64,000 nucleotides of DNA from contig NZ_BNBD01000016.1 of the NCBI RefSeq assembly GCF_014654785.1, positions 62,001 to 126,000 of the forward strand. The letters run 5' to 3'. The translations under genes and the position numbers were made by a program. The notes below the pieces were generated by a model, which worked only from the letters and a program-made list of their open reading frames with translations, had not been told where the DNA came from and ran no database searches. Shown one piece after another: positions 1 through 7,555 of the stretch. The stretch comes from Streptomyces mashuensis. Lineage in GTDB: Bacteria; Actinomycetota; Actinomycetes; Streptomycetales; Streptomycetaceae. Numbering within the stretch: position 1 is the first letter of the stretch; each line of letters begins with the position of its first letter.

Positions 1-293
1 TCACCACGCTGCGGGCCGGCGTGCCGGGCATGCCCACCACGGTGGCCACCCGGGCGCTGACGGGTCTCCTCGGCAGCGCGCCCACGGCGCTGGACACCCG
101 TATCCCGGCGGGCCGGGCCAACCAGCTGCACCGCGCCGCGTCGGTCGTGGGCATGTTCGGCGGCGGTCTGCTGGGCGCGTTGCTGCTGCACGCGGCCGTC
201 CGCCCGGCCGTGGTCCTGCTGGCGGTGGCCGCGGCGGTCCTGCTCGTCGCCGCGGCCTACGGCTGCGTCCCCCGGCGGACGGACGTGACATGA
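1..293 (+). CDS. C-terminal end of a membrane transporter, probably MFS (5' end outside window)
   Basis: The frame is already open at the left edge (codons from base 3) and ends at 293, leaving about 97 C-terminal residues. They contain two hydrophobic stretches, one after an arginine-rich turn (GMFGGGLLGALLLHA) and one near the end rich in Val, Leu and Ala, as expected for the last two helices of a major facilitator exporter. The tail is short and polar. Substrate cannot be inferred. It converges on the acetyltransferase gene with only 12 bases between them. MFS assignment rests on helix pattern and the glycine-rich penultimate helix only. Confidence 0.55.
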   Translation, partial: TTLRAGVPGMPTTVATRALTGLLGSAPTALDTRIPAGRANQLHRAASVVGMFGGGLLGALLLHAAVRPAVVLLAVAAAVLLVAAAYGCVPRRTDVT

Positions 294-305
294 CGTGACG
301 TGCGG

Positions 306-869
306 TCAGATGTCGATCGTCGTGTCGAGCGGTTTGCTCATGAACAGCGCCGTCTCGCCCTCGCTCGGCGTGCCGCGGTAGTGGGTGGTGTCCAGGCCGC
401 ACAGCGCGAACCCGAGGCGCTGGTAGGCACGGATCGCGGGCACGTTGACGTTGGTCACCTCCAGCCAGGCCGTCCGGGCGCCGTGGCGGCGCCCGTGGGC
501 GAGGGCCCGCCGCAGCAGTGCGCCGCCGATGCCCTGCCCGCGGTGGCCGGGGGCCACCGCGATCTCGTGGACGACCAGGCGGCGGTTCCACTCCTCCACG
601 CCGGCGGCCACGAAACCGCAGACGGTGCCGTCCGCCACCGCGACCTCCACGTGGCGGCCCGGGGCCAGGAGGTCCTCGCCGTCGCCGTCGTCTGCGGGGA
701 ACGTCTTGACCAGCGGCGGGTCCACCGCGGTGGGCCGCAGCACGAAGGCGTGGCCGTCCGCGACCACCTCGTAGACCGTGTCGGTGGTGAACGCGTCGTC
801 GATCGCCTCGATCTGCGCGCGGTCGCCCGGTTCCGCCGGCCGGTACTCGATGCGCCGTTCCGTCCCCAT
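306..869 (-). CDS. GNAT N-acetyltransferase, streptothricin acetyltransferase-like
   Basis: Cytoplasmic acetyl-CoA-dependent N-acetyltransferase of 187 residues. The acetyl-CoA loop (motif A) is at about residues 103-120 with the R-G-Q-G-I-G-G signature, followed by a VTNVNVPAIRAYQRLGF block at 138-154 and the LCGLDTTHY segment, a pattern I associate with streptothricin (nourseothricin) acetyltransferases of the Sat/Sta type. The ATG at 869 is chosen because a GGGGGAG ribosome site lies just upstream. Oddly, the frame stays open for 88 more codons, up to an ATG at 1133 next to the decarboxylase stop. Role is likely acetylation of an amine, possibly self-protection against streptothricin-like compounds; substrate is inference. 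Confidence 0.8.
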   Translation of the reverse strand: MGTERRIEYRPAEPGDRAQIEAIDDAFTTDTVYEVVADGHAFVLRPTAVDPPLVKTFPADDGDGEDLLAPGRHVEVAVADGTVCGFVAAGVEEWNRRLVVHEIAVAPGHRGQGIGGALLRRALAHGRRHGARTAWLEVTNVNVPAIRAYQRLGFALCGLDTTHYRGTPSEGETALFMSKPLDTTIDI

Positions 870-1137
870 CGCCACTCCCCCACCGGCCGTGTCGTCGTTC
901 CCGTGCCCCGAGCATAAGCAGGGGCGCCGGCCGCCGGTGCCGCCGCCCGGCGGCGGGGTCAGCACGCGGCCCGCCATGTTCGCCGCCGCCAGACCCAGTT
1001 GCACCACCGTGCCCGGGTCGGTGTCCCCGTCCACCGCCGCCCAGCCCGCCACCGCGGCGCAGGCCGCGGCCAGCGCCACCACGACGGACCGCCGTGCGCG
1101 CCCGGCCGCCCGCGGGCCCGGCCGTACGCCCATCACC

Positions 1138-2490
1138 TCAGTCACCGCTCTGCGCCACGACCTGCTCCAGCGTCTGGGCCGGCCGCAACAGGCTGAACCG
1201 CACGGCGCCGGCCGGGTCGACGCGGAAGCCGTGCACCGCCGGGTCGGGGAAGCTGTTGTAGTGGAAGGGCGTGGAGAAGTAGTAGGCGCCCGTGTCGAGC
1301 AGCGCGACGATGTCGCCCTGTTCCAGCAGGGGCAGCGGGTGGGCGTGCGCCACGAGGTCCCCGGCGAAGCAGCAGGGGCCCGCGACGTCCTGCGGCACGG
1401 GCTCGCCGTGCTTGGCCGTGCCCGTGGGCCCGTACGCGGCGATCCGCAGCGGCCACGTCCCGGGCAGGAACACGGTCCGTACGGCGACCTGGGCGCCGGC
1501 GTGCGTGATGGCGACGCGGCGGCCGCCGGCCGTCTTGGTGTACTCGACGTACGCGGCGGTGAAGCCGTTCTTCGCCAGCAGCGCGCGGCCGAACTCCGTG
1601 ACGACCTCGTACTCCCCGCCGAACAGGTCCGGGGCGCGGTCGCGCAGCCGGGCGGCGTACGCGGCGAAGCCGGGCCGTACGGTGTCGCCGGTGAAGTCCA
1701 CCGGCAGGCCGCCGCCGATGTCGATGCCGGTGACCTGGCGCCGGCCGAGCGCGGCATTGACCTGCCCGGCGAACTCCACCGCCTTCGCGACGCCCTCGGC
1801 GATGAGGTCCAGGGGGCAGCCCTGCGAGCCGACGTGGGCGTGCACCCGGGTGAGCCAGGGGCGGTCCCGGTAGGCGCGCAGCAGCCGGTCGCGGTTGCCG
1901 TCGTCCTCCAGGGCGATGCCGAACTTCGAGGTGGCGGTGGCGGTGCTCAGAGCGGCGATGGCGCCCCCGCCGACCTGCGGGTTGACGCGCACCCCGATGC
2001 GCGAGGCGGACGGGCGGGCCGCCAGGACGGCGTCGACGCGGGCGAGCTCCTGGAAGTTGTCCACGTTGACGGCGACGCCGAGGGCCAGGGCCTGCTCGAG
2101 GTCGGCGCGGGTCCTGGCCGGGGAGTCGAAGACGATCCGGCCGGCCGGGAAGCCGGCGGCCCGGGCCTGGGCGAGCTCGCCGGGGCTGGCCACCTCGCAG
2201 CCCATGCCCAGCTCGCGCAGCGCCCGCAACACCGGGACCAGGCAGTTGGCCTTGGCGGCGAACGTGTGCAGGACGGGGACGTCCGCGGGGAAGGCCGCGC
2301 GCAGGGCGGCGACGCTCGCGGCCACCCCGTCGAGGTCGACGAAGCCCGCGAGCACCGCCCGCTCGGGGTCGAGGAGCCCCTGCCGCACCGCGGCGCGCAC
2401 GATCCGCTCACGCCGCTCGGCCGGCGCCTCACCCGCCGTGTCCTCGCCGAGGAGTCCCGTTGCCCGTCCGTCCGCCCGGTAGCCGGTCAT
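1138..2490 (-). CDS. Fold-type III PLP decarboxylase (diaminopimelate/ornithine decarboxylase family)
   Basis: A 450-residue alanine-racemase-fold decarboxylase that would act on a basic amino acid using pyridoxal phosphate. Visible landmarks are the Schiff-base lysine in FAAKAN (Lys80), the HVGSQ motif at 219-223, the glycine-rich phosphate loop IGGGLP at 258-263, a cysteine-containing GPCCFAGD at 371-378 (the active-site Cys/Asp region contributed to the partner subunit) and DTGAYYFS at 399-406. The sequence differs enough from housekeeping LysA that I would not call it the lysine-pathway enzyme. The ATG at 2490 gives the usual family length; an upstream start would add only an Arg-rich leader. 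It lies between a PucR regulator and a GNAT gene on the same strand, suggesting amine metabolism. Confidence 0.8.
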   Translation of the reverse strand: MTGYRADGRATGLLGEDTAGEAPAERRERIVRAAVRQGLLDPERAVLAGFVDLDGVAASVAALRAAFPADVPVLHTFAAKANCLVPVLRALRELGMGCEVASPGELAQARAAGFPAGRIVFDSPARTRADLEQALALGVAVNVDNFQELARVDAVLAARPSASRIGVRVNPQVGGGAIAALSTATATSKFGIALEDDGNRDRLLRAYRDRPWLTRVHAHVGSQGCPLDLIAEGVAKAVEFAGQVNAALGRRQVTGIDIGGGLPVDFTGDTVRPGFAAYAARLRDRAPDLFGGEYEVVTEFGRALLAKNGFTAAYVEYTKTAGGRRVAITHAGAQVAVRTVFLPGTWPLRIAAYGPTGTAKHGEPVPQDVAGPCCFAGDLVAHAHPLPLLEQGDIVALLDTGAYYFSTPFHYNSFPDPAVHGFRVDPAGAVRFSLLRPAQTLEQVVAQSGD

Positions 2491-2725
2491 GCCGCACCAT
2501 CCCCGTGGTCGTCGCTCGCGTCCGGCGGGCTGCCGGACGCGTACGACCACCCTGCCGGGGGCCCGGCGCCGTGTCTTCGTACGGGCGCACGGGGTGTCGC
2601 GGCGTGTCTGTCGCCCGCGACCAGCGCGGCCGGGGCGGGGGCGGCGCGGGTGGTGGCGGAGGACGAAGACGAGCGGCGGACGTGGTGCGGGCGGCCGAAG
2701 GCGCCGGGGCGGCGGCCGGTCCCGC

Positions 2726-4387
2726 CTAGCCGTCGCGCCGGTCCATCAGGCGCAGCTGGAGGTGGGCGAGGAGCCGGGCGTCCGGGTCGCGCAGGTCGAT
2801 GCGGCCGACCTCGCGGATGCGGCGGAGGCGGTAGCGGAAGGTGTTGGGGTGCACGCCCAGGGCGTCGGAGGCGCGGGGTACGTCGCCGAAGTGGTCGAGA
2901 TAGGCGCGCAGGGTGTCGACGAGCGCGGGGTCACGGTGGGCGGCGTCGTACGCGGCCAGGCGGGCCACGGGCGTTCCCGCCGGGGGGTCGACGTGCCGCA
3001 GCGCGTCCCGGACCTGGACGAGTGCGACGGCTTCGGCCAGGTCGGCGACGGTCGCGCAGGCGCGGTCCGCGCCGCTGAAGCGCAGGGCCCGCAGGGCGAG
3101 TCCGGCGGTGCGCCGGGAGTCCGGGGCCCGGTCGAGACGGGGGGCGACGTCGCCGAGGCCCACGCGGACCCCCGGGCCGACGGTGGTGGACAGCTGCTGG
3201 ACGAGGGCCTTTCCCAGGCGGGTCACCTGGTCCGCGGCCGTCGCCCGGTCCGCGGCCAGGCCGGCGAGCAGTACGAGGGCGCTGCGGGGGCCGGTGGGTA
3301 CGACGACGGCCTGCTGTTCCGGGCCGGTGCAGTGCAGGGCGAGCAGGTCCTGGAGGCGGCCGCGTACCGCGTCCGTGCCGTCGCCTGTGCCGTCGCCCGG
3401 TTCGGTGTCGAGCGCGAGGACGGCGCAGGGGCGGTCCGGCGGCAGCGCGGTGCGGGTGGCGAGGGCCTCGGCGGAGCCGCGGCCCTCCAGCAGCGCGCGG
3501 GCGGCGTCCTGCACCAGGTGCACCTGGCCGGCGCGGTGGAAGCGGTGGTGCATGACGTGCGGGACGGCGGCGCGGGCCGCGGCGCGCAGGGCGTCGGCCG
3601 CGGTGGGCGGCAGGGGCCGGCCGCCGGCGGCGGCGACCCAGATGGAGCCGAGGACCTCTCCCCCGGCGCGGACGGCGACGACCAGCCGTTCGGGGATGTC
3701 GCCCTCGGCGGGGCGGTGCACGACGTCGCCGGAGCTCCATACGGCCCGGAAGAAGCCGTCCTCGCGCATCGCGGCCACGCGCCACTGGGGGACGCGGCGG
3801 CCGAGGATGGTCAGGCGCCGGATCTCGTCCACGGCGCCGTCGGTGGAGGAGTAGGCGAGCACGCGCGACTCGACGTCCTCGATGGTGACGGCGCCGCCCA
3901 CGAGGGCGGCGATGGCGTCGGCGAGCCCGTCGAGGTCGCCCGGCGGGACGCTGGCGATCCCGGGGTCGGCGGGCACACCGGCGGCGGCGAGGCCGGCCCG
4001 CAGGACCCCGACGAGCTGGGCCCAGTTCACCCAGGCGGTGCGTAACAGCACGGCGGTGCCCGATTCGGCGGCGGCCGCGTGCAGGGCGGGCCCCGGGCCG
4101 GGGCCGGCCGATCGGTCGTGGCGGAAGACCACGGCGGTCGTCGCGGACTTCCCCGCCTCGCGGACGAGGTCGGCGGCCGCGGCGGAGTGCGGCTCGGTCT
4201 CGACGGCGAGCAGCACCTGGCCGGGCGGCAGCCCCGGCTCGCGCGTGTCGAAGATGGTGACGCCGCGCACGGGGACGTCGAGGCCGCGAGGGGCGGTGTA
4301 CAGCTCCAGGGCACCGCCGCCGACGGTGGCCAGCAGGCGTTCGAGCGTCAACGCCGGTGGGTCCTCGGGGAGTTCGTTCGACGGCAT
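2726..4387 (-). CDS. PucR/CdaR-family transcriptional regulator with a TTA codon
   Basis: A 553-residue regulator. The N-terminal part (about 10-130) resembles the purine-catabolism PucR domain, the middle is a divergent GAF/GGDEF-like region, and the C-terminal 60 residues hold the PucR-type helix-turn-helix (ASDALGVHPNTFRYRLRRI). Such proteins usually activate or repress purine or amino-acid catabolic genes. A TTA leucine codon occurs at 4043-4045 (VLLRT), so translation should need the bldA tRNA in Streptomyces, tying it to development. It is the first of three same-strand genes (regulator, PLP decarboxylase, GNAT), the most likely local targets. The ATG at 4387 gives a full N-terminal domain. 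Confidence 0.88.
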   Translation of the reverse strand: MPSNELPEDPPALTLERLLATVGGGALELYTAPRGLDVPVRGVTIFDTREPGLPPGQVLLAVETEPHSAAAADLVREAGKSATTAVVFRHDRSAGPGPGPALHAAAAESGTAVLLRTAWVNWAQLVGVLRAGLAAAGVPADPGIASVPPGDLDGLADAIAALVGGAVTIEDVESRVLAYSSTDGAVDEIRRLTILGRRVPQWRVAAMREDGFFRAVWSSGDVVHRPAEGDIPERLVVAVRAGGEVLGSIWVAAAGGRPLPPTAADALRAAARAAVPHVMHHRFHRAGQVHLVQDAARALLEGRGSAEALATRTALPPDRPCAVLALDTEPGDGTGDGTDAVRGRLQDLLALHCTGPEQQAVVVPTGPRSALVLLAGLAADRATAADQVTRLGKALVQQLSTTVGPGVRVGLGDVAPRLDRAPDSRRTAGLALRALRFSGADRACATVADLAEAVALVQVRDALRHVDPPAGTPVARLAAYDAAHRDPALVDTLRAYLDHFGDVPRASDALGVHPNTFRYRLRRIREVGRIDLRDPDARLLAHLQLRLMDRRDG

Positions 4388-4619
4388 CGGCAGCCCCTCG
4401 TGGTGGGATGACGCGTGGGCGGGTGCCCGCCGCAGCCTACTGGCGGGGAAGGCTCAAGACAGGGGCATGAGACGGGTTGGATGGGGCAGGCGCAGGCGCG
4501 AAGGTCCCCGCCGCGCGCGGGACCCGGGGCGCGGCCGGGCGTCGCGCCCCGCCCCACGGGTGGCACGGAGGGTGCTGCCCGTGCGTCACCGCGCGCGGCC
4601 CGGCAATGGAGGAGTACCT

Positions 4620-4865
4620 ATGCTGCTTGCCCACCCCGCCGTGCTCGACGACCTGGTCCGGCGTTACACCGCCCTGGAGCGGGAGCTGGCCTCGGGCAAG
4701 GCCGACCCGACGACGCGTCAGCGGCTGGCCGACGTGGCCTACACGCTGTGCGTGTCGACCGGGACGCGGGACATCGACGCGGCGCTGGTGGCCGCGCGGC
4801 ACCGGCTGCCGGGGGCGCGGACGGAGGACGACAGCGCGGTGCCGGCCGTCACTCCGGCGACGTGA
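4620..4865 (+). CDS. DUF5133 domain small protein
   Basis: An 81-residue soluble, mostly helical protein beginning MLLAHPAVLDDLVRRY, which I recognise as the DUF5133 pattern common in Streptomyces: a His-Pro-rich start, a charged helix, then TLCVSTGTRDI and an alpha-helical end. A GGAGG site lies just before the ATG at 4620. No biochemical role is known to me; relatives often sit beside regulators or ANTAR proteins. It is divergent from the PucR gene and converges on the histidine kinase gene, so it is probably monocistronic. Confidence 0.75.
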   Translation: MLLAHPAVLDDLVRRYTALERELASGKADPTTRQRLADVAYTLCVSTGTRDIDAALVAARHRLPGARTEDDSAVPAVTPAT

Positions 4866-4913
4866 CGGCGGGGCCGCCCCCGGGCGGTGGCGGGACGGGG
4901 CGGCGCCGGAACG

Positions 4914-6305
4914 TCAGTGGGACGGGAACGTCAGCCGGAACAGGGCGCCGGTGCCGGGCGCGTGCTCGGCGGTGAGCGTGGCGCCGTGGGCCCGCGCGAT
5001 CTGCCGGGCCATGGCCAGGCCCAGCCCGGAGCCGGGGAGGGCGCGGGCCGCGCGGGACCGGTAGAAACGGTCGAAGACGTACGGAAGGTCCTCGTCGGCG
5101 ATGCCGGGCCCGTGGTCGCGCACCGTCACCTCCTGCGGGGTGACGACGACCTCGACCGGGCGGTCCGGGCTGCCGGGCGTGCTGAACTTGGCGGCGTTGT
5201 CCAGCAGGTTCGACAGCAGCCGGGCGAGCCGGGCCGGCACGCCCGGCAGGACCACGTCCCGTGCGCCCGGCGCCTCGGTGAGCGTGAACCGCACGTCCGG
5301 CCAGTGGGCCCGGGCCGTCTCCACCACGTGGGCGACGAGCAGGGCGGGCCGGACGTCCTCCAGGAGCTGCTGCGGCTCCTCGTCACGGGCCAGCTCGACG
5401 AGGTCGTCGACGAGGGTGGTCACCTCGCGGATCTGCCGGCCCAGCGCCGCCGAGGCCCGTTCGCGCTGTGCGGGGGTGAGCCGGTCGGCGCGGGCCAGCA
5501 GCTCGGCGTTGGTGCGCAGGGCGGTGAGGGGGGTGCGCAGTTCGTGGGAGGCGTCGGCCACCAGCCGCCGGCGGGCGGCCACCGACTCCTCCAGTTCGCC
5601 GAGCATCGTGTTGAAGCTGACGGCGAGGCGGGTGAGCTCGTCCTCGCGGTCGGGCGGGCCGGGCGGCAGGTCGATGCGGTGGCCGGCGTCGCGGGTGGCG
5701 GCGATGCGTTCGGTGGCCTCGGTGAGCCGGGCCACCGGTGCCAGTCCCCTGCGGGAGACCGCGTACCCGCCGGCGGCGGCGAGCAGCACGCCGGCGCCGC
5801 CGACCGCGGTGAGCAGGCCCGCGGCCTGCCGTACGCCGTCGCGGACGGTGTCGGCGCGCAGGGCGACCTGGACCGCCCGGCCCTTGCCGAAGGGGGCGGT
5901 GAGCATCCGTCCGGGCCGGCCGCCGGGCAGGGTGACGGCGGTGCGGTACCCGGGCCGGGTGCCGGCGGCGACGCGGCGCGTCTCGGGGGTGACGGGCAGG
6001 ACGTATGGTTCGGCGGGGTCGGCGGCGGGCGCGGCCGGGACGATCTGGGTGCAGGCGGGTGCGGCGAGGAAGCGGCACTCGCCCGCGAGGACGCCGGGGC
6101 CGTGGCCGATGTCGCGGTGGCGGGCGAGGGTGGCCGCCTGGGTGAGCTGGAGGTCGAGCTGGTGGCCGAGTTCGTAGCGGATGACGACGTACGCGGCGGC
6201 GCACACGCCGACCGCGACCGCGGCGACCGCGGCGGAGGCCATGAGGGCGAGCCGGGTGCGCAGCGGCCGGCGGCGCGGGCGGCCGCCGGGGCGGCGGAGC
6301 CTCAC
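4914..6305 (-). CDS. Sensor histidine kinase (HAMP-containing, class I)
   Basis: A 463-residue membrane sensor kinase. An Arg-rich start precedes TM1 at about 19-42, then an extracytoplasmic loop with two cysteines (CRF and CTQ, about 77 and 86), TM2 at about 162-182 and a HAMP linker. The H-box is VADASHELRTP with His254 as phospho-acceptor; the N-box (SNLLDNAAKF, about 365-374), G1 (DHGPGIADED) and G2 (GSGLGLAMA) boxes are intact. The GTG start at 6305 overlaps the response-regulator stop in a GTGA arrangement, so the two are translationally coupled. The stimulus is unknown; the paired loop cysteines could sense redox, but that is speculation. Confidence 0.92.
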   Translation of the reverse strand: MRLRRPGGRPRRRPLRTRLALMASAAVAAVAVGVCAAAYVVIRYELGHQLDLQLTQAATLARHRDIGHGPGVLAGECRFLAAPACTQIVPAAPAADPAEPYVLPVTPETRRVAAGTRPGYRTAVTLPGGRPGRMLTAPFGKGRAVQVALRADTVRDGVRQAAGLLTAVGGAGVLLAAAGGYAVSRRGLAPVARLTEATERIAATRDAGHRIDLPPGPPDREDELTRLAVSFNTMLGELEESVAARRRLVADASHELRTPLTALRTNAELLARADRLTPAQRERASAALGRQIREVTTLVDDLVELARDEEPQQLLEDVRPALLVAHVVETARAHWPDVRFTLTEAPGARDVVLPGVPARLARLLSNLLDNAAKFSTPGSPDRPVEVVVTPQEVTVRDHGPGIADEDLPYVFDRFYRSRAARALPGSGLGLAMARQIARAHGATLTAEHAPGTGALFRLTFPSH

Positions 6306-7030
6306 GCGTCCCCCAGGCGGTAGCCGACGCCGTGCACGGTGTGCACGAGGCGGGGTTCGCCGCCGGCCTCCAGTTTGCGGCGCAGGTAGCCGATGTAGAC
6401 GGCGAGGGAGTTGGAGCCGGGGCCGAAGTCGCGGCCCCACACCCTCTCCATGATCATTTCTCGGGGCAGGGCCTGTCCGGCGTTGCGCAGGAGGACCTCC
6501 AGCAGCGCGAACTCGGTGCGGCTGAACTCCAGCCGCCGCCCGCCCCGTTCCCCGGTGCGGGTGGCCGGGTCGACCCGGAGGTCGCCGTGGGCCAGGGTGC
6601 CGTCGGCCGGGGGCGGGGCGTCGGGGGCGGCGCGGCGCAGCAGGGCGCGGAGGCGGGCGGCGAGCTCGTCGAGCGCGAAGGGCTTGACGAGGTAGTCGTC
6701 GGCGCCGGCGTCGAGGCCGTCGACGCGGTCGCTGACGGCGTCCAGGGCGGTGAGCACGAGGATGGGCGTGCGGTCGCCGAGGGAGCGCAGCCGGCGGCAG
6801 ACCGCCAGGCCGTCCAGGACGGGCATCAGCACGTCGAGGACGACCGCGTCGGGCTGCCAGCGGGCCACCGCGGCGAGCGCCTGCTGGCCGTCGGCGGCGC
6901 CGAGGGTGCGGTGGCCCTCGACGGTCAGCGCGTCCTCCACCGCCGCCCGCACCTCGGGGTCGTCGTCGACCACCAGCACTTTCGCGCCCTCCGGCCGGGG
7001 GATGCCCGTGCCGCTGCCCGTTCCGTTCAT
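6302..7030 (-). CDS. OmpR/PhoB-family response regulator
   Basis: A 242-residue two-domain regulator. The receiver domain (about 17-130) has the acidic pocket VDDDP, the phospho-acceptor Asp66 in VVLDVLMP and the conserved Lys116 in DYLVKPF. The C-terminal winged helix (about 145-240) ends with the typical HTVHGVGYRLG. It is the first gene of a two-gene operon with the downstream sensor kinase, overlapping by 4 bases. It is divergent from the ArsC-like gene, and the 95-base gap between them would hold both promoters. Confidence 0.93.
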   Translation of the reverse strand: MNGTGSGTGIPRPEGAKVLVVDDDPEVRAAVEDALTVEGHRTLGAADGQQALAAVARWQPDAVVLDVLMPVLDGLAVCRRLRSLGDRTPILVLTALDAVSDRVDGLDAGADDYLVKPFALDELAARLRALLRRAAPDAPPPADGTLAHGDLRVDPATRTGERGGRRLEFSRTEFALLEVLLRNAGQALPREMIMERVWGRDFGPGSNSLAVYIGYLRRKLEAGGEPRLVHTVHGVGYRLGDA

Positions 7031-7125
7031 GGCGTCCCAGCTTGCCAGACGGCCGGCCGACGGCCTTGGCGGGGCGCCGTCCTCAGGAGCGAGGGGCGGT
7101 TTCCGGCCTGGGTAGGGTGAGGGGC

Positions 7126-7497
7126 ATGGAGATCTGGATCAACCCCGCGTGTTCGAAGTGCCGCTCGGCGCTGCACCTGCTGGACGAGGAGGGCGCCGCC
7201 TACACCGTGCGCCGCTACCTGGACGACCCGCCCACGGCGGACGAGCTGCGGGCGGTGCTGGAGCGGCTGGGACTGGAGCCGTGGGACATCACGCGCACCG
7301 GGGAGGCCGAGGCCAAGGAGCTGGGGCTCAAGGAGTGGGGGCGGGCCGAGGGCGACCGGGAGCAGTGGATCGAGGCACTCGCCGCGCATCCGAAGCTCAT
7401 CCAGCGCCCGATCATCACGGCCGACGACGGCAGCGCGCTCGTGGCGCGCAGCGAGGAGACGGTGCGGGAGGCGCTGGCGCGCGGCACCGGGGACTGA
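7126..7497 (+). CDS. ArsC/Spx-family thioredoxin-fold protein (arsenate reductase-like)
   Basis: A 123-residue protein of the glutaredoxin-dependent ArsC family. The N-terminal redox motif is NPACSKCRSA with Cys9 and Cys12, and the conserved cis-Pro region is LIQRPII (Arg94-Pro95). True arsenate reductases use the first Cys plus basic residues; the extra Cys12 is also seen in actinobacterial homologues whose substrate is untested. There is no adjacent arsenite pump or ArsR repressor, so arsenic detoxification is not supported by context. Start ATG 7126 is preceded by a GAGGGG site. A strong hairpin terminator follows the stop. Confidence 0.85.
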   Translation: MEIWINPACSKCRSALHLLDEEGAAYTVRRYLDDPPTADELRAVLERLGLEPWDITRTGEAEAKELGLKEWGRAEGDREQWIEALAAHPKLIQRPIITADDGSALVARSEETVREALARGTGD

Positions 7498-7513
7498 GGC
7501 CGGCGGCCCGGGT

Positions 7514-7544
7514 GCCGGTCCCCGGGGCGGGCCCGGGGACCGGC
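7514..7544. terminator. Bidirectional hairpin terminator
   Basis: Perfect 13-bp inverted repeat (GCCGGTCCCCGGG with its complement) around a 5-base loop, between the convergent ArsC-like and M6 protease genes. No T-run follows, as usual in Streptomyces. Confidence 0.75.
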
Positions 7545-7555
7545 GGCGCGCGGGC

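Noticed and set aside
2491..2725. Gap between the decarboxylase and PucR genes as a hidden gene
   Set aside because: Frames there are low-complexity without start signals. Nothing specific seen.
7126..7497. Arsenic-resistance operon
   Set aside because: Only the ArsC-like protein is present. No ArsR, ArsB or Acr3 nearby, so an arsenic operon is not supported.
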